Positions 49,309 through 56,630 of a stretch of 56,630 bases of DNA are shown here, one piece after another; the stretch's first letter is position 1; every line of letters starts with the position of its first letter. The stretch is from an uncultured Lachnospiraceae bacterium (lineage in GTDB: Bacteria; Bacillota; Clostridia; Lachnospirales; Lachnospiraceae), in contig CAJTOV010000009.1 in assembly GCA_910577765.1 (NCBI GenBank), forward strand, positions 1-56,630, written 5' to 3'. Made by a program: the position numbers and the translations under genes. The notes beneath the pieces were generated by a model. The model worked only from the letters and a program-made list of their open reading frames with translations. It searched no databases and was not told the origin of the DNA.

Positions 49309-49337
49309 TTGACATCAAATTTAATTTGATTTATAAT
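49309..49337 (+). promoter_or_regulatory. Rightward early promoter
   Basis: TTGACA, 17-bp spacer, TATAAT: perfect SigA consensus. Operator O2 fills the spacer, so bound repressor must block RNA polymerase. Confidence 0.9.
49314..49330. promoter_or_regulatory. Phage operator O2
   Basis: ATCAAATTTAATTTGAT, a perfect 17-bp palindrome around one central base, lying between -35 and -10 of the rightward promoter. Confidence 0.85.
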
Positions 49338-49365
49338 GCATGTAGAGTGAGGGAGGTGATTAAAA

Positions 49366-49575
49366 TTGTCTGAGTTCAAAATAAGTCTGGCAGCAGCAAG
49401 AGTGAATGCTGGATTAACCCAGAATGATGTAGCTAAAGTGCTCAAGGTTGGAAAGCAGACTGTTGTTAGCTGGGAAAAGGGAAAATCTGAACCTAAAATG
49501 TCCCAAAGCAGACAGTTGAGTGAACTCTATAATATGCCACTGGACTATATTTTTTTACCAGAAAAATCAAATTAA
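49366..49575 (+). CDS. Cro-like XRE regulator
   Basis: 69 aa from TTG 49366 after GGGAGGTGATT. Single HTH domain (ISLAAARVNAGLTQNDVAKVLKVGKQTVVSWEKGKSEPKMSQSRQLSELY as the family pattern) and a short tail. First rightward gene, likely represses the lysogenic promoter. Its stop codon TAA is part of operator O3. Confidence 0.88.
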   Translation: MSEFKISLAAARVNAGLTQNDVAKVLKVGKQTVVSWEKGKSEPKMSQSRQLSELYNMPLDYIFLPEKSN

Positions 49576-49582
49576 ATTTGAT
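49566..49582. promoter_or_regulatory. Phage operator O3
   Basis: ATCAAATTAAATTTGAT is the exact reverse complement of O2. It overlaps the last codons and stop of the Cro-like gene, about 250 bp from O2, which suits repressor looping or a roadblock. Confidence 0.8.
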
Positions 49583-49611
49583 TATCAGAAAGGAGGTAGG
49601 GCAGATAAGTA

Positions 49612-49932
49612 ATGAAAATGTGGCATTTGAAATGGAAGGAAGATGAGTTAAAGGGGAGCACGGAAGACCAGATTAAAAGTTTATGTGATCAGGTTAAAAC
49701 CTCAAGGCGGTACAGCCTGATCACGTCGGCGATTTTCCTGGCGGCTTCAATCACTCAATGGGTTCGGAATGCTCAGGCTCTTTCGCATTATCAGGAACTT
49801 GTTGGCTTGAACCAACAGCTCTTATCTGGGCTTCAGCAGCACGCTCTTGAGCTTGAACAGCTTTTATCTGAGCTTGGGCAGCTTCTTCCTGCTTTTGAAA
49901 AGCTTTTATCTGGGCTTCCTTCGTTTCTTTAA
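49612..49932 (+). CDS. Small phage membrane protein with Leu-rich heptads
   Basis: 106 aa. AAAGGAGG lies 14 nt before the ATG, a little far. A membrane segment (about 32-47, YSLITSAIFLAASITQW) is followed by a repetitive coiled-coil-like part (LNQQLLSGLQQHALELEQLLSELGQLLPAFEKLLSGL) made from DNA repeats of the CTTTTATCTGGGCTT kind. The opposite strand (49751-50011) is also open with a coiled coil, but has no ribosome-binding site. Start or coding strand are not fully certain. Confidence 0.55.
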   Translation: MKMWHLKWKEDELKGSTEDQIKSLCDQVKTSRRYSLITSAIFLAASITQWVRNAQALSHYQELVGLNQQLLSGLQQHALELEQLLSELGQLLPAFEKLLSGLPSFL

Positions 49933-50038
49933 AAGCATTGAGGAACTCTGCTTGAGTGGAGAATGATGCGTCGATGGATTCAAATATCTGTTCCAGCAGA
50001 TGGTTTTGCATTACCAGACAAAGGGGATTGGGAGGGAG

Positions 50039-50260
50039 GTGAGAAAAATAAAAAAGAAGACCTATTACCAGCAGCGTGAGGACGAAATTAAGATCATGAT
50101 TTCAGAAGCCAAAGTTAAGAATAATCTTACCAACGAGAGTCTTGCAAAGAAAATAGGAATGCCCCTGAGTACATTCAGTAAATTAAAAATGACCCCGGGA
50201 AAGATGCGGTTAGATTCGATTTGGCTGATTGAAGAATTGGCAGGAAGGAGGGTCACATAG
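50039..50260 (+). CDS. Small XRE-type HTH protein of the prophage
   Basis: 73 aa from GTG 50039, just after GGGAGGGAG; spacing is tight, so an ATG at 50000 remains possible. ISEAKVKNNLTNESLAKKIGMPLSTFSKLKMTPGKMRLDSIWLIEEL is a lambda-repressor-like HTH. Probably an early regulator. Confidence 0.68.
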   Translation: MRKIKKKTYYQQREDEIKIMISEAKVKNNLTNESLAKKIGMPLSTFSKLKMTPGKMRLDSIWLIEELAGRRVT

Positions 50261-50304
50261 CAGTCGAATTACGGATACCGGAAAACAGAGACAGAGGAGG
50301 GGAC

Positions 50305-50613
50305 ATGGTGCTGAAAAAGGCAGGACATGACGCGGTGCGGCTCCGGGTCCGGGAGCACGCAGACAGGTGGAAGCGGCAGATCAGTGAGGCGGACAGCCAG
50401 CGGGACCGGGATTACCTTGTGGCCATGTGGATGGGGTACTTGAACGGCCTGCGGATGGCAGATGTGATTACCCATGGGGATTATACCGGGCTGTATGACG
50501 GGATGAGGCAGTACACGGAAGGGTTCCAGGCAGCACAGAAAAAAGCCGGACAGCCGGCGGGAGGGGCCGCCGGAAGTCCGGAACACAAAAATAAGCTTAT
50601 ACCCGGATTATAG
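50305..50613 (+). CDS. Phage early protein, unknown
   Basis: 102 aa; AGAGGAGGGGAC upstream of ATG. Helical, charged (VREHADRWKRQISEADSQRDRDYLVAMWMGYLNGLRMADVIT), with a Gly/Ala-rich tail. From here the phage DNA becomes much more GC-rich than the lysogeny region. No family recognised. Confidence 0.68.
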   Translation: MVLKKAGHDAVRLRVREHADRWKRQISEADSQRDRDYLVAMWMGYLNGLRMADVITHGDYTGLYDGMRQYTEGFQAAQKKAGQPAGGAAGSPEHKNKLIPGL

Positions 50614-50634
50614 ACCGGGAGGAAGGAAAAGTCA

Positions 50635-50952
50635 ATGGTAAAAGTGACAGTTGAATGTGATGGTAAGGTGGTCACCAGGGAGGGAAAACTGGCGGTCGTG
50701 GCAGTGGCCTCGGAGGCCGGGGGCGGAGTGCTCAGTGAGCGGATAGTGCAGGGGTACGGGGCCCGGTATCTGGAAGGGGCCATGATGGGGCTGGCCGAGG
50801 GGCTGCCAGAAGTGTGGGCGGAGCATGCCGTGGATCTGCCAGACGCTGTGGCGGTTCTGGCAGCATTCGGAACGCGGGCAGCCAATACTGCAAAAAGATG
50901 TATCTGTGAGCTTCTGGGGGAAGCCTGGAAGGGCCGGGGAACACGGACCTGA
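50635..50952 (+). CDS. Phage early protein, unknown
   Basis: 105 aa; GGGAGGAAGG upstream of ATG. A beta strand start (KVTVECDGKVVTREGKLAVVAVAS), then Ala-rich helices. No catalytic motif. Co-directional, 22 bp after the previous gene. Confidence 0.65.
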   Translation: MVKVTVECDGKVVTREGKLAVVAVASEAGGGVLSERIVQGYGARYLEGAMMGLAEGLPEVWAEHAVDLPDAVAVLAAFGTRAANTAKRCICELLGEAWKGRGTRT

Positions 50953-50978
50953 AAGGACCGGAAGGAAGGGAGGCAGCC

Positions 50979-51113
50979 ATGGGCTACTACCACACGTGCC
51001 CCCGCTGCGGGGCAAACCTGGACCCGGGGGAAACCTGCGGATGCGGGGAAGAGGATACAGCAAATAACCAGGAAAGAGAGGAAATAAACCATGACAGTAA
51101 CAGTGAACATTAA
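50979..51113 (+). CDS. Very small zinc-ribbon protein
   Basis: 44 aa: MGYYHTCPRCGANLDPGETC, then GCGEEDTANN and a Glu/Asn-rich end. AAGGGAGG lies 6 nt before the ATG. CPRC and CGCG pairs form a minimal treble-clef/zinc ribbon. Overlaps the next gene by 23 bp, so it is coupled to it. Confidence 0.65.
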   Translation: MGYYHTCPRCGANLDPGETCGCGEEDTANNQEREEINHDSNSEH

Positions 51114-51588
51114 CGGACTGGAGGCAGTAACAGAGGCAGTGAACAGCCTGGCGCGTGCCCTGGGCAGCAGCGGGGTGGCCGCAGCACTGGCAGACCGGGC
51201 AGGAAGCGGCAGTCCGGGGGCACAGCAGGCGCCCGTGCAGGTTCCGGCGGCAGTACCGCCGCAGATCCCTGCGGGCGGGTACCCGGGGACAGTGCCGGTC
51301 TCCCCCATGCCCCAGGCCGGGCAGCCGGCAGGCCAGGGAATGCCGGGATTCCAGGCACAGCCCGGCACGGTGCCCCCTGCCGCCGGGCAGGTGCCGGTGA
51401 CCGCAGTGCCCCAGGCCTACACCCAGGACCAGATGGCAGTGGCCATGACCGGGCTGGTGGACCAGGGAAAGCAGCCCCAGGTCATGCAGGTCCTGGCCGG
51501 GTTCGGTGCATCCTCCCTGGTGCAGGTGCCGAAGGAGCAGTACCCGGCCCTGGCCACCCAGCTGCGGATGCTGGGGGCAAACCTGTGA
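51091..51588 (+). CDS. Phage replication-region protein with Pro/Gly/Gln-rich linker
   Basis: 165 aa; AGAGGA upstream. An N-terminal helix (VNINGLEAVTEAVNSLARALG), a long Pro/Gly/Gln-rich linker (about 38-108) and a compact C-terminal domain (YTQDQMAVAMTGLVDQGKQPQVMQVLAGFGASSLVQVPKEQY). This C-terminal unit occurs upstream of DUF2800/DUF2815 in Firmicute phages. Function unknown, likely ssDNA or recombination related from context. Confidence 0.68.
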   Translation: MTVTVNINGLEAVTEAVNSLARALGSSGVAAALADRAGSGSPGAQQAPVQVPAAVPPQIPAGGYPGTVPVSPMPQAGQPAGQGMPGFQAQPGTVPPAAGQVPVTAVPQAYTQDQMAVAMTGLVDQGKQPQVMQVLAGFGASSLVQVPKEQYPALATQLRMLGANL

Positions 51589-52814
51589 CGCCCGCCGGGG
51601 GGAGGGGGCACGCCGTCCTGTCGGCGTCCTCCTCAAAACAGTGGCTGAACTGCACGCCGTCTGCCAGGCTCCGGGAGCAGTTTCCGGAGGAGACCTCCGC
51701 TGCGGCCGAAGAGGGGACCCTGGCCCACCGCTTCTGCGAGCTGAAGCTGCGGAAGCTGTTCCTGGAGCCCGGGATGCCGGAGAAGACCTACCGGGCGGAG
51801 CTGAACAGGTTAAGGAAGGAGGGGCATTACAGCCCGGAAATGGACCGGTTTACGGACGAATACACAGCCTATGTGCAGCAGATCGCCTACGGGTACCCTG
51901 CGGCACCCTACATAGCCGTGGAAAAGCGGGTCGACTACAGCCACGTGGCCCCGGAGGGGTTCGGGACGGCGGACTGCATCATCCTGTACGGAACGGAACT
52001 CCACGTGGCTGATTTCAAGTACGGCAGGGGGGTCCGGGTCAGCGCGGAGGGCAACAGCCAGATGGCCCTCTACGCCCTGGGCGCCCTGCGGGCCTACGGG
52101 ATGGCCTATCCGGTGGAGAAGGTCTGCCTCCACATCGTACAGCCCCGGATCGGGAACTTCTCTGCCTGGGCCACCACCGCCCGGGACCTGGAGACCTGGG
52201 CAGAGACCGTGGTGAAACCGGCAGCAGGGAAAGCCTTTGCCGGGGAAGGGGAATTCCGCCAGGGGAAATGGTGCGATGACTGCTTCTGCTGCATTGCCGG
52301 GACATGCCGGGCACGGGCGGAAGCCAATGCCCCGGTCCTTAAGGCCCAGGTGGACCCGGCCACGGGGAAAATGAGGGAGGAGGCCACTCTTACCGGGAAG
52401 GAGATCGGGGAGCTGCTGCCCCTCCTTGCCATGGCGGAGCCCTGGATCAGGAAGGTGAAAAAAGCCGCCATGGCAAAGCTGCTTGCCGGGGAGGAAATAC
52501 CAGGCTGGAAGCTGGTGGAAGGGCGGAGCAGCCGGGAACTGACGGATGTAAAGGCCGCCTATGCCGCGCTGGTGAAGGCCGGTTACAAAAAGGCCATGTT
52601 CTATGAGCAGGTGCCGCTGCCGCTGACCCAGGCAGAGAAACTGATAACAAAGGAGGACTACGATGCCGTGCTTGCGCCGTATGTGAGAAAGCCGAAAGGG
52701 GCGCCTGCACTGGCACCGGAGGGGGACCGGCGCCCGCAGTATGAGCCGGACAGTACGCCGGAGGAGGACTTCGGCGGGGAGAATACCTACAGGGAGGAAA
52801 ATGCCATATGCTGA
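51585..52814 (+). CDS. DUF2800 RecB/Cas4-like nuclease of phage replication module
   Basis: 409 aa from GTG 51585, overlapping the previous stop (GTGA). LSASSSKQWLNCTPSARL start, EEGTLAHRFCELKL helix, then the PD-(D/E)xK core GFGTADCIILYG, HVADFKYGRG (D-x-K) and NSQMALYALGAL (Q-x-x-x-Y). Cys in WLNC and the late cluster CDDCFCCIAGTC fit a Cas4/AddB-type Fe-S clamp. Probably a 5'-3' exonuclease in phage recombination or replication. Confidence 0.9.
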   Translation: MTPAGGRGHAVLSASSSKQWLNCTPSARLREQFPEETSAAAEEGTLAHRFCELKLRKLFLEPGMPEKTYRAELNRLRKEGHYSPEMDRFTDEYTAYVQQIAYGYPAAPYIAVEKRVDYSHVAPEGFGTADCIILYGTELHVADFKYGRGVRVSAEGNSQMALYALGALRAYGMAYPVEKVCLHIVQPRIGNFSAWATTARDLETWAETVVKPAAGKAFAGEGEFRQGKWCDDCFCCIAGTCRARAEANAPVLKAQVDPATGKMREEATLTGKEIGELLPLLAMAEPWIRKVKKAAMAKLLAGEEIPGWKLVEGRSSRELTDVKAAYAALVKAGYKKAMFYEQVPLPLTQAEKLITKEDYDAVLAPYVRKPKGAPALAPEGDRRPQYEPDSTPEEDFGGENTYREENAIC

Positions 52815-53800
52815 CAGGAGTGTTCAGGGCGAGTTATGCCTATGTGTTTGAGCCACAGGTCCCGCGGGACGGGAAGGGGGAGGCGAAATACCAGGTGACC
52901 ATGCTGGTCCCGAAATCCGATACCGCGACTTACCAGGCCATGCAGGCCGAGATCAGCCGCGCACTGCAGGAGGGGGTGCAGAAAGTGTTCGGCGGCCAGA
53001 TGCCCGCCAGGCCCAAAACCCCGCTTTATGACGGGGACGGCGTGAAGGACAGCGGGGAACCCTTCGGGGAGGAATGCCGGGGCCACTGGGTGGTCCGGGC
53101 CTCCAGCCGGAACCGCCCGGCAGTGGTGGACCGGGAGATCCGGCCCATCATTGACCCGTCCGGGTTTTATTCCGGGTGCTATGCCAGGGCAACGGTCAGT
53201 TTCTACGCGTTTAACCAGAACGGGAACCGGGGGGTGGGCTGCGGACTCAACAGCATCCAGAAAATCGCAGACGGGGAACCGCTGTCCGGCAGGACAACAC
53301 CTGAGGAGGACTTTGGCGGGGCCAATGCCTGGAACGGGCCGTCCACTTACGGGATGCAGTTCCAGGACCATCCGGGCCAGCCACCCCAGGCGGGATACGG
53401 CCAGGGATACCCGGCAGCCCAGGGGTACGCGCCGTCCCCGGCCCAGACCCCTCCAGGTGGCGGCCAGCCGGCTCCAGGCTGTCCTCCGTCCCTGCCTCCT
53501 GCCCCGGCAGGCAGCGGACAGACCCCCCAGGGCTATGTGCCGGCACCTCCCCCTGCCCCCGGCTGTGGACTGGCAGACCAGGGATACGGGCCGCAGCTGT
53601 CCCCTGCCCCCGGCTACAGTCCGGCGGCCCAGGGGTATCCGCCAGCCCGGCCGCCATACCCCGGTTACGGCCAGCCGGCACCTGCCCAGCCGGCACCTGC
53701 CCAGCCGGCTCCGGGTTATCCCCCGGCACCTGCTTCCGGGTATCCGGCAGTGGACCCGGTTACCGGCCAGCCGTTTAACGGGGGTGTGATGGGGATTTGA
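52808..53800 (+). CDS. DUF2815 (ssDNA-binding-like) protein with long Pro-rich tail
   Basis: 330 aa. DUF2815 core (about 1-165): LTGVFRASYAYVFEPQVPRDGKGEAKYQVTMLVPKSD, GHWVVRASSRNRPAVVD, YSGCYARATVSFYAFNQNGNRGVGCGLNSIQKIADGE. This family is widely taken as a phage ssDNA-binding protein. A Pro/Gly/Tyr/Gln-rich tail of about 150 residues follows (GYGQGYPAAQGYAPSP; QPAPAQPAPAQPAPG), much longer than in most relatives and built from direct repeats. Overlaps both neighbours. Confidence 0.88.
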   Translation: MLTGVFRASYAYVFEPQVPRDGKGEAKYQVTMLVPKSDTATYQAMQAEISRALQEGVQKVFGGQMPARPKTPLYDGDGVKDSGEPFGEECRGHWVVRASSRNRPAVVDREIRPIIDPSGFYSGCYARATVSFYAFNQNGNRGVGCGLNSIQKIADGEPLSGRTTPEEDFGGANAWNGPSTYGMQFQDHPGQPPQAGYGQGYPAAQGYAPSPAQTPPGGGQPAPGCPPSLPPAPAGSGQTPQGYVPAPPPAPGCGLADQGYGPQLSPAPGYSPAAQGYPPARPPYPGYGQPAPAQPAPAQPAPGYPPAPASGYPAVDPVTGQPFNGGVMGI

Positions 53801-55761
53801 GGACGCTTGGAATTGACCTGGAGACCTACAGCAGTGAGGATATCCGCAGGTCGGGGCTGTACCGCTATGTGCAGTCCCCGGATTTTGAGATCCTTCTGTT
53901 TGCCTACCGGTATGACGGCGGCCCGGTGCAGATCGTGGACTTAAAGCAGGGGGAGACCCTTCCGCACCAGGTGGTCCTGGACTTAAAAGACCCGCAGGTG
54001 GCAAAGACCGCCTTCAATGCAGCATTTGAGTATTACTGCCTGTCCCGGTATTACGTGACCCCCCTGGAGCAGTGGCACTGCTCCATGGTGCATGCCTGGT
54101 ACTGCGGCTATGCCGGCGGCCTGGATGCAGTGGGAAAGGCCATGCAGTTCCCGGAGGACCGCCGGAAGATGGCGGAGGGAAAGGCCCTGGTCCGGTATTT
54201 CTGTTCCCCGTGCGCCCCTACAAAGCGGAACGGCGGGAGGACAAGGAACCTTCCGGGGCATGCCCCGGAGAAATGGCAGCTTTTCAAGGAGTACTGTATT
54301 CAGGATGTGGTGGCGGAGCGGGAGATCGGCAGGCGGCTGGAGCCGTACCCGGTGCCGGAACAGGAGCACCGGCTGTGGGTGGCAGACCAGGAGATCAGCA
54401 TCCGGGGCGTGGCCCTGGACATGGAACTGGTGGACGGCGCCCTGGCAGTCAGCGCCCACATGACGGAGGAACTGTCCGGCCAGGCAAGGGACATCACCGG
54501 CCTGGACAACCCCAACTCGGTTGCACAGTTAAAGCAGTGGGTGCGGGAGAATGCGGACGTGGAGATTGACAGCCTGAATAAACAGACTGTGGCAGAACTT
54601 CTGGAGGCGGACGGAGCGGCCCCGGATGTGAGGCGGGTCCTTGAGATCCGCCAGGAGCTGGCAAAGACCAGCGTGAAGAAATACGGGGCCATGGAGGCCG
54701 CAGTCTGCCGGGACGGGCGGGTGCGGGGACTTTTACAGTTCTACGGCGGCCAGCGGACGGGCCGGTGGGCCGGGCGCCTGGTGCAGGTCCAGAACCTGCC
54801 CAGGAACCATACCGGGAGCCTGGACACGGCCAGGGAGCTGGTGAAAAAGAAGAAGGTGGAGGCCTTAAGGACCATTTACGGGAATGTCCCTGATACCCTG
54901 TCCCAGCTGATCCGGACAGCATTTGTGCCGGCGCCCGGGTTCCGTTTTGCCGTGGCGGATTTTTCCGCCATTGAGGCACGGGTGCTGGCCTGGCTGGCCG
55001 GGGAGGAGTGGCGGCTGGAGGTGTTCCGGACCCACGGGAGGATCTACGAGGCCTCTGCCAGTGCCATGTTCGGCGTCCCGGAGGAGCAGATACGGAAAGG
55101 AAACCCGGAATACGCCCTGCGGGCAAAGGGAAAGATCGCGGAGCTGGCCCTGGGATACCAGGGGGCCGCCGGTGCCCTGGTGCAGATGGGTGCCCTGCAG
55201 ATGGGCCTGGCAGAGGGGGACCTGCCGGACATTGTGCGCAGGTGGCGGGCGGCCAACCGGAGAATCCAGGATTTCTGGTATGCGGTGGAACGCCACGCGG
55301 CGGACTGCACGGAACACGGTACCCGGTCCGTCCTGCCCTGCGGGGTGGCATTTTCCAGGGACCGGGAGCGGATGGAGGTGCGGCTGCCCAGCGGCAGGAG
55401 CCTTTACTATGTAAATCCCAGGCTGGTGCCGGACGGGCGGGGGCTGAAACAGGTCTGGTACATGGGCCTGGGCCAGAAAAGCCACAAATGGGAGCCGGTG
55501 CAGACCTACGGGGGAAAGCTGACGGAGAACATCGTGCAGGCGGTGGCCAGGGACTGCCTGGCCTCTGCCATCCTGGGACTGCGGGAAGCCGGCTACCGGA
55601 TCTGCTTCCACATCCACGACGAGGTGGTGCTGGAGATCCCGGAGGGCGGAAGCCAGAGCCTGGAGGAGGCAGTGGGAATCATGTGCAGGACCCCGCCCTG
55701 GGCAGCAGGCCTGCCTCTGGCAGCGGACGGCTTTACCGGGGACTATTACAGGAAGGAGTAA
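53797..55761 (+). CDS. Phage family A DNA polymerase
   Basis: 654 aa from TTG 53797 (GGGGGTG upstream), overlapping the DUF2815 stop. A 3'-5' exonuclease domain (about 1-190: GIDLETYS with D7 and E9, FNAAFEYYCL, YCIQDVVAERE) and a polymerase domain: motif A VADFSAIEARVLAWLAG, motif B RAKGKIAELALGYQGA and motif C HIHDEVVLEI. All catalytic residues are present. It replicates the phage genome. Confidence 0.94.
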   Translation: MRTLGIDLETYSSEDIRRSGLYRYVQSPDFEILLFAYRYDGGPVQIVDLKQGETLPHQVVLDLKDPQVAKTAFNAAFEYYCLSRYYVTPLEQWHCSMVHAWYCGYAGGLDAVGKAMQFPEDRRKMAEGKALVRYFCSPCAPTKRNGGRTRNLPGHAPEKWQLFKEYCIQDVVAEREIGRRLEPYPVPEQEHRLWVADQEISIRGVALDMELVDGALAVSAHMTEELSGQARDITGLDNPNSVAQLKQWVRENADVEIDSLNKQTVAELLEADGAAPDVRRVLEIRQELAKTSVKKYGAMEAAVCRDGRVRGLLQFYGGQRTGRWAGRLVQVQNLPRNHTGSLDTARELVKKKKVEALRTIYGNVPDTLSQLIRTAFVPAPGFRFAVADFSAIEARVLAWLAGEEWRLEVFRTHGRIYEASASAMFGVPEEQIRKGNPEYALRAKGKIAELALGYQGAAGALVQMGALQMGLAEGDLPDIVRRWRAANRRIQDFWYAVERHAADCTEHGTRSVLPCGVAFSRDRERMEVRLPSGRSLYYVNPRLVPDGRGLKQVWYMGLGQKSHKWEPVQTYGGKLTENIVQAVARDCLASAILGLREAGYRICFHIHDEVVLEIPEGGSQSLEEAVGIMCRTPPWAAGLPLAADGFTGDYYRKE

Positions 55762-55765
55762 CACC

Positions 55766-56630
55766 ATGTTTGTAAATGACCGGGTCTTAAAAATATCTGC
55801 CGGCACCAGCCGGTATTCCCTGCACTGGCAGCAGCAGGAGATTTCCTGGTCCGGTTTTGTCAGCAGGCTTTCTGCCCCGGTACGGACCGGGGAGACCTAT
55901 GCGGAGTACCGGGGGCTGCCAAAGGCCGGCCAGGACGCCCTGAAGGACATCGGCGGCTTTGTGGGCGGGGAGCTTACGGGGGAGACCAGGTGCAGCAGCA
56001 GTGCCGGGCCCCGCCACCTGGTGACCCTGGATGCGGACAGTATCCCGCCGGGAGGGACACAGTCCGTGCTGGCAGCCGTTGATGCCCTGGGCTGTGCCTA
56101 TGCGGTGTACTCCACCAGGAAGCATGAGCCCGCTGCCCCCAGGCTGCGGATCATCCTCCCACTGGATGAGCCGTGCACACCGGACCAGTATGAGCCCATA
56201 GCCAGGAAAGCGGCCTCATTTCTTGGGATGCAGATATTTGACCCCACCACGTTCCAGACCGTACGGCTGATGTACTGGCCGGGGTGCAGCCGGGACAGTG
56301 AGTACATATTCGCATACCGGGACCGGCCTTTCCTGTCAGGAAAGGGGCTTCTTGCCATGTACCGGGACTGGAGGGACGTGCGGGAGTGGCCGGAGGTGCC
56401 GGGGGCGGCAAAGCTGCGGGACCGGTCCGCGAAAAAGCAGGGGGACCCCCTGGAAAAGCCCGGTATCGTGGGGGCATTCTGCCGTGCCTACAGCATTCCG
56501 GAGGCCATTGCGGGGTTTATCCCGGACGCATATACACCCTGCGGGGAGGGGCGGTATACCTACAGCGGCGGGTCCACGGCGGGAGGGGCCGTGCTGTACG
56601 GGGACGGAAGCTTCCTTTACAGCCACCATG
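55766..56630 (+). CDS. Primase/VirE-like phage replication protein, N-terminal part
   Basis: 288 aa seen; the frame stays open to the window end. ATG 55766 with AGGAAGGAG upstream. MFVNDRVLKISAGTSRYSLH, then an AEP/primase-like core HLVTLDADSIPPG, AYAVYSTRKHEPAAPRLRIILPL, and FDPTTFQTVRLMYWPGCSRD. The arrangement matches the N-terminal part of phage VirE-domain (PF05272) proteins, whose C-terminal helicase would follow. Next gene of the replication module after the polymerase. Confidence 0.82.
   Translation, partial: MFVNDRVLKISAGTSRYSLHWQQQEISWSGFVSRLSAPVRTGETYAEYRGLPKAGQDALKDIGGFVGGELTGETRCSSSAGPRHLVTLDADSIPPGGTQSVLAAVDALGCAYAVYSTRKHEPAAPRLRIILPLDEPCTPDQYEPIARKAASFLGMQIFDPTTFQTVRLMYWPGCSRDSEYIFAYRDRPFLSGKGLLAMYRDWRDVREWPEVPGAAKLRDRSAKKQGDPLEKPGIVGAFCRAYSIPEAIAGFIPDAYTPCGEGRYTYSGGSTAGGAVLYGDGSFLYSHH

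Noticed and set aside
49751..50011. Minus-strand coiled-coil ORF (86 aa) opposite an early phage gene
   Set aside because: No ribosome-binding site and opposite to the early operon; the heptad look comes from DNA repeats read on either strand.

Overview
The window reads as a chromosomal segment of a spore-forming, anaerobic Firmicute of the Lachnospiraceae type (an Enterocloster or Clostridium clostridioforme-like gut organism is my best guess). The reasons are a BclA-like collagen/exosporium protein, strong AGGAGG ribosome-binding sites, clostridial-style TRAP and iron-type ABC operons, choline-binding repeats, and a moderately high-GC Clostridia base composition. The species is inference; no rRNA gene is present to test it.

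Layout. 0.26-2.2 kb: collagen-like spore-surface protein. 2.4-5.4 kb: an AT-richer block with a membrane protein, a secreted two-domain protein and a small regulator on the minus strand, divergent from a membrane-anchored Ser/Thr protein kinase. 5.9-12.6 kb: arginine biosynthesis, with argG divergent from argC-GNAT-argJ-argB-argD; both promoters have the same architecture and an ArgR-like box over the -10. 12.6-15.3 kb: a drastically shortened mscL, then fchA-like cyclodeaminase/cyclohydrolase, folD and a GNAT gene whose 3' end is made of a dispersed repeat. 15.4-19.5 kb: enolase-superfamily sugar-acid enzyme with a three-gene TRAP transporter. 19.8-23.9 kb: Fe(III)-type ABC importer. 23.9-28.7 kb: Mrp ATPase, MATE exporter, SpoU rRNA methyltransferase, two less clear genes and an Uma2-type nuclease-like protein. 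28.7-31.6 kb: remnant of a small integrative element (RHH protein, ParB-like gene broken or frameshifted, tyrosine recombinase). 31.8-45.5 kb: LytTR regulator, bactofilin plus NlpC/P60 peptidase, GGDEF protein, Na+-dependent symporter, ABC-class ATPase with an RGG-like segment, CcdA/TlpA thiol redox pair, choline-binding surface protein.

45.63 kb to the end of the window: the left part of a prophage integrated at the 3' end of a tRNA gene. It has integrase, a PIN toxin-antitoxin pair, a lipoprotein, ImmA/IrrE peptidase and CI-like repressor on the minus strand. A divergent switch follows with two consensus promoters and three 17-bp operators. Rightward genes are a Cro-like gene, small early genes, and a replication module (RecB/Cas4-like DUF2800, DUF2815, family A DNA polymerase, and the start of a primase/VirE-like protein that runs off the window).

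Most notable for follow-up: a mosaic, BOX-like family of palindromic intergenic repeats; an ORF tail supplied by one of these repeats; an MscL reduced to a single hybrid membrane segment; a ParB-like gene whose two frames meet exactly at a -1 slippery-type heptamer; and the matched argG/argC control regions. No rRNA, complete tRNA, insertion sequence or CRISPR array was found.
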